64,000 nt of DNA from Mesorhizobium loti (GCA_014189435.1 CP050293.1:1245001-1309000); one strand, 5' to 3'. Positions 36,010 through 45,493 are shown, counted from the stretch's first letter. The notes: generated by a model not told the origin, from the letters alone. Made by a program: numbers and translations.

Positions 36010-36982
36010 GGAGGAGTGCGTAATCTCCCCCTACGGGGACGTCAGCAGCTTCACCGCCGCCAGGGGGCTCCGGCGCGAAGCGCTTGCCGATCCAGTCGGC
36101 GAAGGCGCGGGTCTTGGCGGCTTGTCCCTTGGCTGAAGGCGTGACGACATAGACCGCGCCTTCGTCGGCCAGCGTCCAGTCCTCCAGGACCGGCACCAGC
36201 CGTCCGTCGGCGAGCTCGCGGCCGACCAGCCAGTCGGTGCTCATCATCAGGCCGACGCCTTGTACGGCCGCCTCGACCAGCACCTCGGCATCGTCGGTGA
36301 CCAACGGCCCGGAAACCTCGACGCGCGCGCGCCGGCCCTCGCGGTCGGTCATCTCCCAGGCCGGAAAGGTCTGGAAGCCGCTGAAGCCCAGGCAGGAGTG
36401 TTCGAGCAGCGCCTGCGGCGTCCGCGGCCTGCCCCTTTGGGCGAGATAGGAGGGGGCGGCGCAGAGCAGCCGGCGCCGCGTCGCCACCTTGCGTGCCACC
36501 AGGCGCGAATCCTCCAGCGCGCCGAGCCGCACGGCGACGTCGAAATTCTCGGCGACCAGATCGGTGAAGCGGTTGGAGAATTCGGCCTCGATGCGGACAT
36601 CGGGAAATTCGGCAAGGAATTGAGGCAGCAGCGGCCCGATCCACATGCGTCCGAACGTGCCGGGCAGCGCCAGTCTGAGCAGGCCGCGCGGGCCGCCACC
36701 GGCATGCGCCGACGCGGCGGCCTCGGCCTCGTCGACGGAGGCGAGGATGGCGCGCACGCGCACCAGGAATTCGGCACCCGCTTCGGTCAGCGACACGCTG
36801 CGCGTCGTGCGATGGAGCAGCTTGACGCCCAGCCGCTCCTCCAGCGATTGCAGGCGCCGCGACAGGATGGTCGCGTCGCGCCCGACGCGCACTGCTGCCC
36901 TGGTGAAGGAGCGCGCCTCGGCGATGGCCGCGAAGGCCGCCATTTCGGCAAGGGCCGCTGGTTCGTGGGATTGCTGCATCAT
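35987..36982 (-). CDS. LysR-family transcriptional regulator
   Basis: The protein has 331 residues. The N-terminal winged HTH (about 12-72) reads [40 protein letters not shown] and [10 protein letters not shown]. The periplasmic-binding-like effector domain begins at about 98 ([20 protein letters not shown]). It is divergent from the quinone-oxidoreductase-like gene across 96 bp, the classic arrangement for a LysR regulator and its target. The C-terminus overlaps the slipin gene end by 23 bp in convergent orientation. Confidence 0.92.
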   Translation of the reverse strand: MMQQSHEPAALAEMAAFAAIAEARSFTRAAVRVGRDATILSRRLQSLEERLGVKLLHRTTRSVSLTEAGAEFLVRVRAILASVDEAEAAASAHAGGGPRGLLRLALPGTFGRMWIGPLLPQFLAEFPDVRIEAEFSNRFTDLVAENFDVAVRLGALEDSRLVARKVATRRRLLCAAPSYLAQRGRPRTPQALLEHSCLGFSGFQTFPAWEMTDREGRRARVEVSGPLVTDDAEVLVEAAVQGVGLMMSTDWLVGRELADGRLVPVLEDWTLADEGAVYVVTPSAKGQAAKTRAFADWIGKRFAPEPPGGGEAADVPVGGDYALLPTSPAPS

Positions 36983-37078
36983 TCGCAGTACTCAAATGCA
37001 ATGGGTAAGGATTATCTAGGAATAGCGCAGCAGCTAGGTTCACTCAACCCATCAATCCCTTCCCACCGGAGTGAAACC

Positions 37079-38089
37079 ATGAAAGCCATCGAACTGAGCC
37101 AACCCAGGCTCGACGCCTTCCGCGCCGCCACCGTTGCCACCCCCGAACCGCAGCGCGGCGAGGTGCTGATCCGTCAGCGCGCGGCAAGCCTCAATTTCGT
37201 CGATGTCGCGGTGGCGAGCGGCAATTATCCCGGACCGAGCTTTCCACTCATCCCCGTCGCCGACGGCGCCGGCGAGATCGTCGCGCTGGGCGAGGGCGTT
37301 ACGAGATTCGCGATCGGTGATCGCGTCGTCGCCCATGCCAAGCCGCGCTGGATCGGTGGCCGGCCGCGGCCTTACGAGATGACGCAGATGCGCGGCATCT
37401 CGCTGCCGGGGTCGTTGGCCGAATATGTCGCGCTGCCGGCCAATTCGATCGTGCCGGTCCCGGCGCATCTCTCCTTCGAGGCGGCGTCGACGTTGCCGAT
37501 CGCCGGCACCACCGCCTGGAACGCCATCCGCGCCGCCGAGGTCGGGCCGAGCTCGGTCGTCGTGCTGCTCGGCACCGGCGGCGTCTCGATCTTCACCCTA
37601 CAGCTTGCGAAAGCCGCCGGCGCCACCGTCATCATCACCTCGTCGTCGGACGAGAAGCTGGAGCGGGCGAAGGCACTGGGCGCCGACCATCTCATCAACT
37701 ACCGCGCGACGCCTGACTGGGACGGTAAGGTGCTGGAGCTGACCGATGGCCTCGGCGCCGACCTCATCGTCGAGACCGGCGGCACCGCCACCTTCGCCCG
37801 CGCCATCAACGCCACCGCGCCCGGCGGCACGCTGTTCACCATCGGTTTCGTCACCGGCGCCGAGGCCACGATCAATCTGCTGCCGATCATCATCAAGGCG
37901 CTGAAGGTGGTCGGCAACAACACCGGATCGGTGTCCGACCTTCGCGACGCCGCCCGCGCCATTGGTGCAGCCAGGATCGAGCCGGTCGTCGACAAGGTGT
38001 TTTCACCTGATCAAGCGGCCGAAGCCTACGCCCACATGGCCGCCGGCGGCCTGCATTTCGGGAAATTGGTGTTCGGGTTGGAATGGTGA
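37079..38089 (+). CDS. Zinc-independent MDR-superfamily oxidoreductase (quinone-reductase-like)
   Basis: The 336-residue enzyme starts at ATG 37079, preceded by CCGGAGTG. A GroES-like domain (about 1-125) is followed by a Rossmann domain with the NADPH-binding LLGTGGVSIFTLQLAKAAGA (about 161-180; AXXGXXG-type). The Cys/His ligands of zinc alcohol dehydrogenases are absent from the catalytic part. It probably reduces quinones or activated alkenes with NADPH. Divergent from the LysR gene, which likely controls it. It shares its architecture with the 57518-58522 product and the two are paralogues. Confidence 0.88.
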   Translation: MKAIELSQPRLDAFRAATVATPEPQRGEVLIRQRAASLNFVDVAVASGNYPGPSFPLIPVADGAGEIVALGEGVTRFAIGDRVVAHAKPRWIGGRPRPYEMTQMRGISLPGSLAEYVALPANSIVPVPAHLSFEAASTLPIAGTTAWNAIRAAEVGPSSVVVLLGTGGVSIFTLQLAKAAGATVIITSSSDEKLERAKALGADHLINYRATPDWDGKVLELTDGLGADLIVETGGTATFARAINATAPGGTLFTIGFVTGAEATINLLPIIIKALKVVGNNTGSVSDLRDAARAIGAARIEPVVDKVFSPDQAAEAYAHMAAGGLHFGKLVFGLEW

Positions 38090-38114
38090 GGAAAGGGTGA
38101 GGCTTGCGCCTGGC

Positions 38115-38270
38115 CGCCCCCCTCTGGCCTGCCGGCCATCTCCCCCTCAAGGGGGAGATTAGTCGCTCAGCCGCTTTCGCCAATCATGAAGATTGATTGG
38201 AGGAGCCATTGCCGGAACGGCCGATCTCCCCCCTTGAGGGGGAGATGCCCGGCAGGGCAGAGGGGGGTGG
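38115..38270. repeat. Two RIME-like elements in inverted orientation
   Basis: The segment holds CCCCCCTCTGGCCTGCCGGC with ATCTCCCCCTCAAGGGGGAG (about 38116-38158), then an inverted partner with GATCTCCCCCCTTGAGGGGG and CCGGCAGGGCAGAGGGGGG (about 38223-38268). Together they form a large imperfect palindrome between two convergent genes, and could terminate both. Confidence 0.8.
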
Positions 38271-38282
38271 ACGCGCGCTTGC

Positions 38283-40580
38283 CTAAATCAACTTCTCCAA
38301 GGTAATCGGCAGGTCCCTGATCCTCTTCCCCGTCGCGTGAAACACAGCGTTGGCGATTGCTGGCGCCACACCGACAATGGCCAATTCGCCGACGCCCTTG
38401 CCGCCGAGCACGGACGAATGCAGATCGGGGATGCCGACCGAAATCACCTCGATGTCGGGGATGTCGGCGTTGGTCGGCACGAGATAGTCGGCGAGGTTGT
38501 TGTTGACGATGCGGCCATGGCGGCGGTCGACGATGCCTTCTTCGAGCAGCGCCTGGCCGATGCCCATGATGATGCCGCCCTTCCACTGGCTTTCGGCGAG
38601 CTTCGGATTGTAGAGCCGGCCCGAATCCAGCGCCGACACCACGCGTGAGACGCGCACCGTGCCGAAATCCTCGTCGACGCGCACCTCGATGAAATGCGCG
38701 CACCAGGAGTGGCGGGAGTAGTCGCCCTCGGTGTGCGGCAACGCCATGGCGATGGTGGTGTAGTTCTTGTAGCGATCCTCTGGCGTCGAATTGGCCGGCA
38801 TGGTGTCGCCTGTGGCTTCGATGTGGTCGCGGCCGACGCTCTTGAGCAGTTCGGCGATCGAGACATCGGGTCCGTCGCCGCGCGGCGAGGCGATACGGCC
38901 ATTGGCGACGACCAGAGTGTTGGCCTGCAGCGCGTGGAAAGGCGAGCGTGGATCGCTGATGGCGAGGCCCACCAGCTGGTCGAGCGCCGAGGTCGCCGCC
39001 TTGTAGACAGCGCCGGTCATCACACCGGCCAGCCGCGAGCCGCCGGTGACGCCGGCGCGGGGAAAGCGGGAATCGCCGAGTTTCACCACCACATTGTCGG
39101 CCGGCACGCCGACCGTCTCGGCGGCGGTCTGCGCCAGGATGGTGTAGGTGCCCTGGCCCATGTCGATCGACGAGCTTTCGACCTCGACCGAGCCGTTGGC
39201 GAGGATGCGCACGATCGCCTCGCCATAGGCACGCCGCACCGGATAGGTGCCGGCCGCTACTCCCCAGCCGATCAGCTGGTTGCCATCGCGCATCGAGCGC
39301 GGTTCGGGCGTGCGCCTGGCCCAGCCGAAGCGTTCCGCGCCCGCGGCAAAAGCCTCGCGCAACTGCCTGGTCGACCAGGCTTTTTTGGCATGCGGGTCCT
39401 GCTCGGCATAGTTTCGCAGCCGGATCTCCAGCGGATCGATGCCGACCTCGTAGGCGAGCTCGTCGATGGCGCTTTCGATGCCGAAAGCCGAGGGGTTTTC
39501 GCCCGGTGCGCGCATGGCGCCAGGGACCACCGAATTGACCCGCACGACATTCTGCTTCGAGGAGAAATTCGGTGTTGCATACATGATCGAGGTGACCGAG
39601 CCCAGCGGCTCGACCCACATGCCGTCGATCGACGTCTCGTTGACGCCTCGATGCACGATCGACTGGATTTTTCCTTGCCGGTCGGCGCCGATCGTCACCG
39701 TCTGGCGCGTCGCGGCGCGGCCGCCGTAACCGGTGAAGGTTTGCGGCCGCGTCATCACCAGCCGCACCGGCCGGCCGAGCATTTTGGCCGCACATGCCGC
39801 CACCGCGCCCTGGCTGAGCGCCAGCGCCTTGGAGCCGAAGCCGCCGCCAATATAGGGCGAGACCAGCCGCACATTCTCGAACGGCACGCCGAACCATTCG
39901 GCATAGGTGCGCGCCATGCCGTCCAGCCATTGGCTTGGCTCCCACACGGTGAGGCGGTCGCCTTCCCAGCGGGCGATCAGGCCATGCGGCTCCATCGGCG
40001 CCTGGTATTCGCGCGGCGTGTTGTAGGCGGCGCAGATGCGGACCGGGGCCGAGGCGAACGCAGCTTGCGCGTCGCCCCATTCCTTGGTCATCGCGTCGAT
40101 CGGAATGCCGTCGCCGGCCTTGGCGTCGCTGAGGTCGACGATGGAAGGCGTCTCGTCATAGCTGACCTTGACCAGGGCGGCGGCCGCGACCGCTTGCTCG
40201 AAGGTTTCCGCGACGACGGCGGCGACATGCTGGCCCGAGAAGGTGATGTCGCGTGCCAGCGGGCAATAGGGCTTGTCGGGCGGCGGCGTGCCGAACCAGT
40301 CCGCCGCGGTCCTCAGGCTGATGATGGTGTCCGGCGTCAGCACTTGCAGCACGCCGGGGGCTGCCTCGGCCGCCTTGGTGTAGATCGCGCGCACCTTGCC
40401 CGAGGCAATCGTGCTTTCGACCAGCACGGCGTAAGCGAGGCCTTCGAGCTGCTGCTCGACAGCGTATTTTGCCGCGCCGGTTATCTTGGCCGGGCCGTCG
40501 ACGCGCGACAGCCGGCCGCCGACTGCTTGCGCCTGCGCGCCGTCGGACGCATCCCCATGTCTGATGTTGTGAACGGTCAT
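38283..40580 (-). CDS. Molybdopterin-binding subunit, xanthine-oxidase family (PaoC-like aldehyde oxidoreductase)
   Basis: The catalytic subunit has 765 residues, with the start at ATG 40578-40580 overlapping the FAD-subunit stop. The N-terminal segment RVDGPAKITGAAKYAVEQQL is followed by the molybdopterin-binding regions (YIGGGFGSKALALSQG; RAPGENPSAFGIESAIDELA; SSIDMGQGTYTILAQTAAE). The C-terminal catalytic glutamate is in GKGVGELAIVGVAP. It should hydroxylate aldehydes or N-heterocycles using water. It is third in an FeS-FAD-Mo operon matching the E. coli paoABC order. No maturation chaperone (XdhC/PaoD) is seen nearby. Exact substrate unknown. Confidence 0.92.
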   Translation of the reverse strand: MTVHNIRHGDASDGAQAQAVGGRLSRVDGPAKITGAAKYAVEQQLEGLAYAVLVESTIASGKVRAIYTKAAEAAPGVLQVLTPDTIISLRTAADWFGTPPPDKPYCPLARDITFSGQHVAAVVAETFEQAVAAAALVKVSYDETPSIVDLSDAKAGDGIPIDAMTKEWGDAQAAFASAPVRICAAYNTPREYQAPMEPHGLIARWEGDRLTVWEPSQWLDGMARTYAEWFGVPFENVRLVSPYIGGGFGSKALALSQGAVAACAAKMLGRPVRLVMTRPQTFTGYGGRAATRQTVTIGADRQGKIQSIVHRGVNETSIDGMWVEPLGSVTSIMYATPNFSSKQNVVRVNSVVPGAMRAPGENPSAFGIESAIDELAYEVGIDPLEIRLRNYAEQDPHAKKAWSTRQLREAFAAGAERFGWARRTPEPRSMRDGNQLIGWGVAAGTYPVRRAYGEAIVRILANGSVEVESSSIDMGQGTYTILAQTAAETVGVPADNVVVKLGDSRFPRAGVTGGSRLAGVMTGAVYKAATSALDQLVGLAISDPRSPFHALQANTLVVANGRIASPRGDGPDVSIAELLKSVGRDHIEATGDTMPANSTPEDRYKNYTTIAMALPHTEGDYSRHSWCAHFIEVRVDEDFGTVRVSRVVSALDSGRLYNPKLAESQWKGGIIMGIGQALLEEGIVDRRHGRIVNNNLADYLVPTNADIPDIEVISVGIPDLHSSVLGGKGVGELAIVGVAPAIANAVFHATGKRIRDLPITLEKLI

Positions 40581-41560
40581 GCCGTCTCTCCCAATTTGAG
40601 GATGGCGCGGGCGACAACGCGCGGCGCGAGTTCGATCTTGTAGTGGTTGGCGCCATGGTCGACGGCGCCTTCGACAGCGAGCAGGCTGGCGGCGCGGACA
40701 GCGTCGGGCTCCAGCACCTTGCCCTTCAGCGCGTCCTCTACGGCCCGCGCACGCCACGGCTTTGTTGCGACGCCGCCGAGCGCCACGCGCAAATCACGAA
40801 TCGTGCGCCCATCGGCCTCGAACTCGATGCCGACGGCGGCACTTGCGGCGGCAAATTCATAGGATTGCCGGTCGCGGATCTTGAGGTAGGTCGAACGCCT
40901 GGCAGAGGCCGAGCTGGGAATCTCGATCGCGGTGATCATCTCGCCCGGTTCGATGGCGTGTTCCCAGTCGGGCGTGGTGCCGGGCAGCAGGAAAAAGTCG
41001 TCCACCGAAACCTGGCGCTCGCCCAGATGAACGATGGCATCGAAGGCGACCAGGGCCACCGCGAGGTCACCGGGATACATGGCGATGCAGGCGTCGCTGG
41101 TGCCGAGCACGGCATGTCCCCTTGTGACGCCGCCGATGGCCGAACAGCCGCTGCCGCGTTCCCGCTTGTTGCAGGCAGGGAAATTCGCCGGGTCGCGGAA
41201 ATAGGGGCAGCGCGTGCGCTGCATCAGATTGCCGCCGATGGTCGCCATGTTGCGGATCTGCGCCGAGGCCGCCTGCCACAGGGCTTCGGAGACGGCGGGG
41301 AAGCGGCTCTTGATGTCGGCATGGTCGGCGACATGGCCCATCTTCGCCAGCGCGCCGATGGTGGCGCCGCGCTCGCCCACCTCGATGCTGTTCAGCCCCT
41401 TGAGATGGGTGATGTCGACTAGGCTGTCGGGCTCGGCGACGCCGCATTTGGCGAGGTCGATCAGCGTGGTGCCGCCGGCCAGCAACATGGCGCCGGGCAG
41501 GGCCGCCGCTTGGCGCGCAGCATCGACCGAACCGGCGCGAAAATAGGAAAAATCCCTCAT
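40577..41560 (-). CDS. FAD-binding subunit of the molybdenum hydroxylase (PaoB-like, extra FeS site)
   Basis: The protein has 327 residues. The FAD domain shows AMLLAGGTTLIDLAKCGV and RNMATIGGNLMQ. It is followed by an insertion with cysteines RCPYFRD, FPACNKR and SGCSAIGG. This insert is the mark of the E. coli PaoB/YagS type, which carries an additional [4Fe-4S] cluster, and is absent from ordinary CoxM subunits. The C-terminal domain (CO dehydrogenase flavoprotein type) covers about 215-320. It overlaps both neighbours by 4 bp (ATGA), so the three subunits are translated together. Confidence 0.91.
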   Translation of the reverse strand: MRDFSYFRAGSVDAARQAAALPGAMLLAGGTTLIDLAKCGVAEPDSLVDITHLKGLNSIEVGERGATIGALAKMGHVADHADIKSRFPAVSEALWQAASAQIRNMATIGGNLMQRTRCPYFRDPANFPACNKRERGSGCSAIGGVTRGHAVLGTSDACIAMYPGDLAVALVAFDAIVHLGERQVSVDDFFLLPGTTPDWEHAIEPGEMITAIEIPSSASARRSTYLKIRDRQSYEFAAASAAVGIEFEADGRTIRDLRVALGGVATKPWRARAVEDALKGKVLEPDAVRAASLLAVEGAVDHGANHYKIELAPRVVARAILKLGETA

Positions 41561-42030
41561 GACTGGACCTCCAATGCCGCCTGGCGAACGGCGGCGACGA
41601 TGTGCGGATAGGCGCCGCAGCGGCAGAGATTGCCGGCCATGTATTCGCGGATTTCTTCGTCGGAGCCGGCATGGCCTTCACGGATGCAGGCGACCGCCGA
41701 CATGATCTGGCCGGGCGTGCAATAGCCGCATTGGAAGGCGTCCTGTTCGAGGAAGGCAGCCTGCACGGGATGCATTTCGCCCTCCCGTGCAAGCCCCTCT
41801 ATGGTGGTGACAGTGCGGCCTTCGACTTGAGCTGCCAGTGTGAGACAAGCCAGCACGCGCTCGCCGTCGACATGCACGGTGCAGGCGCCGCACTGGCCGT
41901 GGTCGCAGCCTTTCTTGGTGCCGGTCAGGCCGAGGCGGTCGCGCAAGGCGTCGAGCAGCGTGACGCGCGGCTCAAGTTGCAACTCGTGATGGTCGCCGTT
42001 GATATCGAGATGGACGGGGATTTTTGTCAT
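41557..42030 (-). CDS. [2Fe-2S] subunit of the molybdenum hydroxylase (PaoA-like)
   Basis: The 157-residue subunit has both clusters: the plant-ferredoxin type in [18 protein letters not shown], with a fourth Cys in RVLACLTLA, and the four-helix type in [10 protein letters not shown] with [12 protein letters not shown]. coli PaoA has a Tat signal, but this one starts directly at the ferredoxin fold ([19 protein letters not shown]), so the complex is likely cytoplasmic. It is the first gene of the operon; the promoter must lie in 42031-42480, which is filled with intergenic repeats. Confidence 0.93.
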   Translation of the reverse strand: MTKIPVHLDINGDHHELQLEPRVTLLDALRDRLGLTGTKKGCDHGQCGACTVHVDGERVLACLTLAAQVEGRTVTTIEGLAREGEMHPVQAAFLEQDAFQCGYCTPGQIMSAVACIREGHAGSDEEIREYMAGNLCRCGAYPHIVAAVRQAALEVQS

Positions 42031-42353
42031 GGGCGTCTGGCTCCAGTTGCTTGACGCTGAGGGGAATGAATTGGTGCCGGGGTGGGCAAGGGCACCTTGT
42101 GGCTAGGCTTGAAGGGCGGAGGCGTCGGCGACAGCCGATCTCCCTCCTCGTGGGGGAGATGCCCGGCAGGGCAGAGGGGGGCGCGAAGGATCGCCAGCTT
42201 TGCGACCTAGCCCTTCAAATGAAAGGCGGTCTAAGGGAGTAACTGCTGTCGTTTGATAGGCCGGCGGGACAGCGCCCCCCTCTGTCCTGCCGGACATCTC
42301 CCCCACAAGGAGGGAGATTGGCAGCTTTGCGGCCTTCGCCAGTCTCCAGTGAC
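42031..42353. repeat. Gene-free interval with two RIME-like elements
   Basis: Two copies occur in opposite orientation: GATCTCCCTCCTCGTGGGGG with CCGGCAGGGCAGAGGGGGG at about 42137-42182, and CCCCCCTCTGTCCTGCCGG with ACATCTCCCCCACAAGGAGG at about 42275-42312, followed by the CTTCGCCAGTCTCCAG tail. No gene is present. It separates the molybdenum-enzyme operon from the duplicated tetR segment. Confidence 0.8.
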
Positions 42354-42665
42354 CTTGCAGGTTCGAAAGGCGTGACATACCGGTTCCCCTTCTTATATGA
42401 TAAAGGTACTCCACTAAAGCGGAGGCGCCTCCGTTTATTAACTGGGGGTTGACCCGACCGGGTTCAAGCCCCCTGACACGATGTGGAGAAAAAATTGGCC
42501 ACCGAGCCGTCCGCTATTGCTGAACAGAGGGCCGAAGCCGCGGAGACAAAATCGCTGCGCGCCGATGCGCAGCGTAACCGCGACCGGCTGGTCGAGGTGG
42601 CGGTCGCCGTCGTTGCCGAGCGTGGCATCGGTGCCTCGCTGGAAGAGATTGCGCGCGGCGCCGGC
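42354..42665 (+). repeat. Left copy of a ~312-bp direct duplication (tetR promoter and 5' region)
   Basis: This segment matches 48061-48372 almost base for base from CTTGC(A/G)GGTTCG onward, including the promoter-like ATATGATAAAGG, the palindromic operator and about 60 codons of tetR. The coordinate offset is 5,707 bp, falling to 5,706 after a single C deletion near 42471. The two copies bracket 5.4 kb carrying two AraC/oxidoreductase modules. Confidence 0.9.
42417..42436. promoter_or_regulatory. TetR-type palindromic operator (left copy)
   Basis: AAGCGGAGGC-GCCTCCGTTT is an inverted repeat with 9 of 10 arm positions paired, in front of the tetR pseudogene. ATATGATAAAGG just upstream looks like a -10 region overlapping it. 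Dyads of this size next to a tetR gene usually mediate autorepression. Confidence 0.65.
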
Positions 42666-42767
42666 GCTGGCGACCCAGCCTGCGCATCCTGATCCCCACC
42701 ATTCGACACTGTTTTCCGACACCTCAGGCCGGGTGTCGCAAGCCCTGCAGCAACTGGTCGAGGCGGC
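42483..42767 (+). pseudogene. tetR pseudogene (internal deletion copy of 48189-48827)
   Basis: The frame begins like the intact copy (MEKKLATEPSAIAEQRAEAA... to EEIARGAGAG) but 182 bp are missing relative to the intact gene (its bases 48373-48554), the join falling in GGCG at about 42664. The frame then stops at 42690-42692, after which bases matching the middle of the intact gene (CGCATCCTG... TCGCAAGCC...AACTGGTCGAGGCGGC) continue to about 42767. The recognition helix of the HTH is lost. It is non-functional as a TetR protein; a 69-residue peptide could still be made. Confidence 0.88.
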
Positions 42768-42791
42768 ACATTTATCAGCAGCAATGCCCGC

Positions 42792-43775
42792 TTAGGCCAT
42801 TGCCGGACTGCCGATCGCCTGCCTGATCTGACGAACGTCGCGCGCCGGAGGTGCGCCGAACTGACGGAGATATTCGCGGCTGAATTGCGATGCGCTCTCG
42901 TAGCCGACCGCGAAGGCCACATCGGATGCGCTGTGGTCGCCGGCGAGCAACAACTGTCGCGCTTCCTGCAACCGGAGCTGTTTGTGATACTGGAGCGGAC
43001 TGAGACCGGTGATCGCCAGAAAATGGCGATGCAGGCTGGCGCGGCTCATGCCACTTGCATCGCATAGCGCCTCGATGCGCAGCCGCGTGTTGTGATTGTC
43101 CCTTATCCACCCCACCGCTCGCCGGATACGCCCCAGCGCACCCTCGGGCTGGGCGATCTGACGCAACAGGCGACCCTGCGCACCTTGCAGGAGACGATAG
43201 AGCAATTCACGTTCCACCATGGGGGCAAGAACGGGAATGTCGGCCGGGGCGTCGAGCAACGACAGCAGACGCAACAAGGTGTCGCGCAGCGGCGCCGTCA
43301 TCGGATTGATCGCTATGCCGATACCTTGGGGATGAGCGTCGCGCACCTGCGGCATGGTGGACGCAACATCGGCCAGCAGCGCTGGCTCCAGAACCAGTGA
43401 AACCGCCACATAGGGTCGGCCGTCGTCGGCATCCAGTATCTGGCCGATCAGCGGCAGATCGAGGGCGCTGATGAGGTAATGCGAGGGATCGTAGCTCAAA
43501 AGATCGTCGTTGACCGCCACATGCTTCGAACCCTGCAGAATGAAGCAGATCATCGAGCGGTACAGGCATGGTGCCTTGCCTGTGGTCGCCTGTCCGACGC
43601 TGATCTCCAGCCGGGGGATCAGTGTGATGTTCAACCCAGATGAGGCGTGGCGTAGCGCGATATCGAGATGTGGCATGAGATGGTCGGTCATGATCAGACT
43701 TGTACCATCCTCAGTCCGACAAGCAAAGCGATTGAGACAATCGGGCAAGAGGTTGAGCGTATCGGGCGGGTTCAT
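42792..43775 (-). CDS. AraC-family regulator (AraC_N/YqhC-like)
   Basis: From the ATG at 43773-43775 the protein has 327 residues; an earlier frame start lacks conserved sequence and would run into the promoter. The N-terminal cupin-like AraC_N domain (about 55-190) shows SMICFILQGSKHVAVNDDLLSYDP. The C-terminal HTH has IEALCDASGMSRASLHRHFLAITGLSPLQYHKQLRLQEAR and VAFAVGYESASQFSREY. It is divergent from the SDR gene with 86 bp between starts. E. coli YqhC, of the same type, activates aldehyde-reductase genes, so control of the SDR/GST pair is likely. Confidence 0.9.
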   Translation of the reverse strand: MNPPDTLNLLPDCLNRFACRTEDGTSLIMTDHLMPHLDIALRHASSGLNITLIPRLEISVGQATTGKAPCLYRSMICFILQGSKHVAVNDDLLSYDPSHYLISALDLPLIGQILDADDGRPYVAVSLVLEPALLADVASTMPQVRDAHPQGIGIAINPMTAPLRDTLLRLLSLLDAPADIPVLAPMVERELLYRLLQGAQGRLLRQIAQPEGALGRIRRAVGWIRDNHNTRLRIEALCDASGMSRASLHRHFLAITGLSPLQYHKQLRLQEARQLLLAGDHSASDVAFAVGYESASQFSREYLRQFGAPPARDVRQIRQAIGSPAMA

Positions 43776-43861
43776 CGAGCCGGCATCGCCTACCTTGGGG
43801 ACATCGGAAAGACGCCCTGGTGGCGCCGCTTCGCAGCACGACCATCCCACAAGGGCAGACC

Positions 43862-44620
43862 ATGACCAAGCAGATCGCACTCATCACCGGCACCAGCCGC
43901 GGCCTCGGCCGCAACATGGCGCTGCATCTTGCCAAACGCGGCGTCCACATCGTCGGCACCTACCGCAGCGGCGCGGCGGAAGCCGACGCGCTGCGCCAGG
44001 AGATCAAGGCGCTGGGTGGCACCGCCACCATGCTGGCGCTCGACGTCACCGATACCGCCAGCTTCCCGACATTTGCCGAGAAGGTCGCCGAAACCCTGAA
44101 GACCGATTTTGGTCGCGAGCGGTTCGATTTTCTCGTCAACAATGCCGGCAACGGTCTTTTCGCCAATTTCGCGGAAGCGACCGAAGAGCAGTTCGAATCG
44201 CTGGTGACGACGCATCTGCGCGGACCGGTCTTCCTGACCCAAAAGCTGCTGCCCCTTATCGAGGACGGCGGGCGCATCCTGAACGTATCGTCCGGCTTCG
44301 TGCGCTTCACGCTGCCAGGCTACAGCCTCTATGCGGCGATGAAGGCTGCGGTCGAGGTACTGACCCGCTACATGGCGGTCGAACTCGGCGCACGCCGTAT
44401 CCGGGTGAACGCGATTGCGCCCGGCGCCATTGCGACCGACTTTGGCGGTGGGGCGGTGCGCGACAATGACGATGTGAACGCCTACGTCGCCCAAGGCATC
44501 GCGCTGGGTCGCGTCGGCCTGCCGGACGATGTCGGCGGCGCGGTCGCCGCCATCCTGTCCGACGAGATGGGTTGGGCGAACGGCACGACCTTCGACATTT
44601 CGGGCGGGCAGTTGCTGTAG
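43862..44620 (+). CDS. Short-chain dehydrogenase/reductase
   Basis: The 252-residue Rossmann enzyme starts at ATG 43862, right after GGGCAGACC. The NAD(P)-binding TGTSRGLG (about 10-17), NNAG (about 96-99), the catalytic Ser in LNVSSGFVRF and the Tyr-x-x-x-Lys in SLYAAMKAA (about 156-164) are all present, followed by NAIAPGAIATDF. Product close is DISGGQLL, typical of classical SDRs. It is first in a two-gene unit with a glutathione-transferase gene 49 bp downstream and is divergent from the AraC regulator. Confidence 0.92.
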   Translation: MTKQIALITGTSRGLGRNMALHLAKRGVHIVGTYRSGAAEADALRQEIKALGGTATMLALDVTDTASFPTFAEKVAETLKTDFGRERFDFLVNNAGNGLFANFAEATEEQFESLVTTHLRGPVFLTQKLLPLIEDGGRILNVSSGFVRFTLPGYSLYAAMKAAVEVLTRYMAVELGARRIRVNAIAPGAIATDFGGGAVRDNDDVNAYVAQGIALGRVGLPDDVGGAVAAILSDEMGWANGTTFDISGGQLL

Positions 44621-44669
44621 CACCGGCGCGGCATTGCCCGTTCTTGCAGATACATCGAGAGAGACCATC

Positions 44670-45344
44670 ATGCCCGACACCAGCCTCACGCTCATCAGCC
44701 ATCCGCTTTGCCCGTTCGTTCAACGGGCGGCGATCGTCCTTCTCGAAAAGGGCGTGTCGTTCGACAGGATCGACGTCGATCTCGCTGCCAAGCCCGACTG
44801 GTTCCTGGCGCTTTCGCCGACCGGCAAGGTGCCATTGCTCAAGTTGAGCCAGCCGGATGGGCCGGACGCCGTCCTCTTCGAAAGCATGGTGATCTGCGAG
44901 TATCTCGAAGAATCGCTGGGCGGCGCAGGGCTGTATCCGGTCGATGCGCTGGCCCGAGCCGGACAGCGGGGCTGGATCGAGTTCGGTACGGCGGCCCTCG
45001 CCGACGCCTGGCAGTTCCTCAACGCCACGGATCGCCCGACCGCTGATACAAAGCAGGCGGCGTTCCGGGACAGGCTCCAGCGACTGGAGGCGGTGCTCGC
45101 GGCAAGACCTTATTTCGGCGGTGCCGCCTTCGGCATGGTCGATGCAGTGTTCGCGCCCCTGTTCCGTTATTTCGACATCCTCGATCCGACAGTATCGCAG
45201 CCGATCTTCGAGGGCCTTCCCCGCGTCTCGGCGTGGCGGGCGGCGCTGGCGGCGCGACAGAGCGTTGTTGCCGCCGTGGCAGGAGACTATGCCGAGCGAT
45301 TCCGGCAGCACCTCCGTCAGCATCAGGCGCTCCTCGCAGCCTGA
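44670..45344 (+). CDS. Glutathione S-transferase family protein
   Basis: The 224-residue protein has an N-terminal thioredoxin-like domain (about 1-80) with SHPLCPFVQRAAIVLLEKG, where CPFVQ suggests an Omega-like class with catalytic cysteine, and the glutathione-binding GKVPLLKL plus LFESMVICEYLEE. The helical C-terminal domain (about 95-215) includes FGGAAFGMVDAVFAPLFRYF with the usual N-capping Asp. ATG 44670 follows GAGAGAGACC. It likely conjugates or reduces electrophiles alongside the SDR. Confidence 0.92.
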   Translation: MPDTSLTLISHPLCPFVQRAAIVLLEKGVSFDRIDVDLAAKPDWFLALSPTGKVPLLKLSQPDGPDAVLFESMVICEYLEESLGGAGLYPVDALARAGQRGWIEFGTAALADAWQFLNATDRPTADTKQAAFRDRLQRLEAVLAARPYFGGAAFGMVDAVFAPLFRYFDILDPTVSQPIFEGLPRVSAWRAALAARQSVVAAVAGDYAERFRQHLRQHQALLAA

Positions 45345-45493
45345 TCGCCATTCAAAACTCTCGGGGAAATCCGTTTTGCGACCCGTGGCTCTCACATCCC
45401 GTTCCGCCGGGCCATCACATGAACAGAGAGCATAGAACTGACGCGCCCATAGCTGAAAGCAACGGGCAGCCGACAGACCAAACGCTTCTACGC

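Noticed and set aside
38694..40643. A 649-codon plus-strand frame opposite the molybdopterin subunit
   Set aside because: Antisense shadow of a gene with clear molybdopterin motifs and coupled starts.
42483..42692. The 69-codon frame as a functional truncated TetR
   Set aside because: It ends inside the DNA-binding domain after a deletion, and further tetR sequence follows out of frame, so it is a pseudogene.
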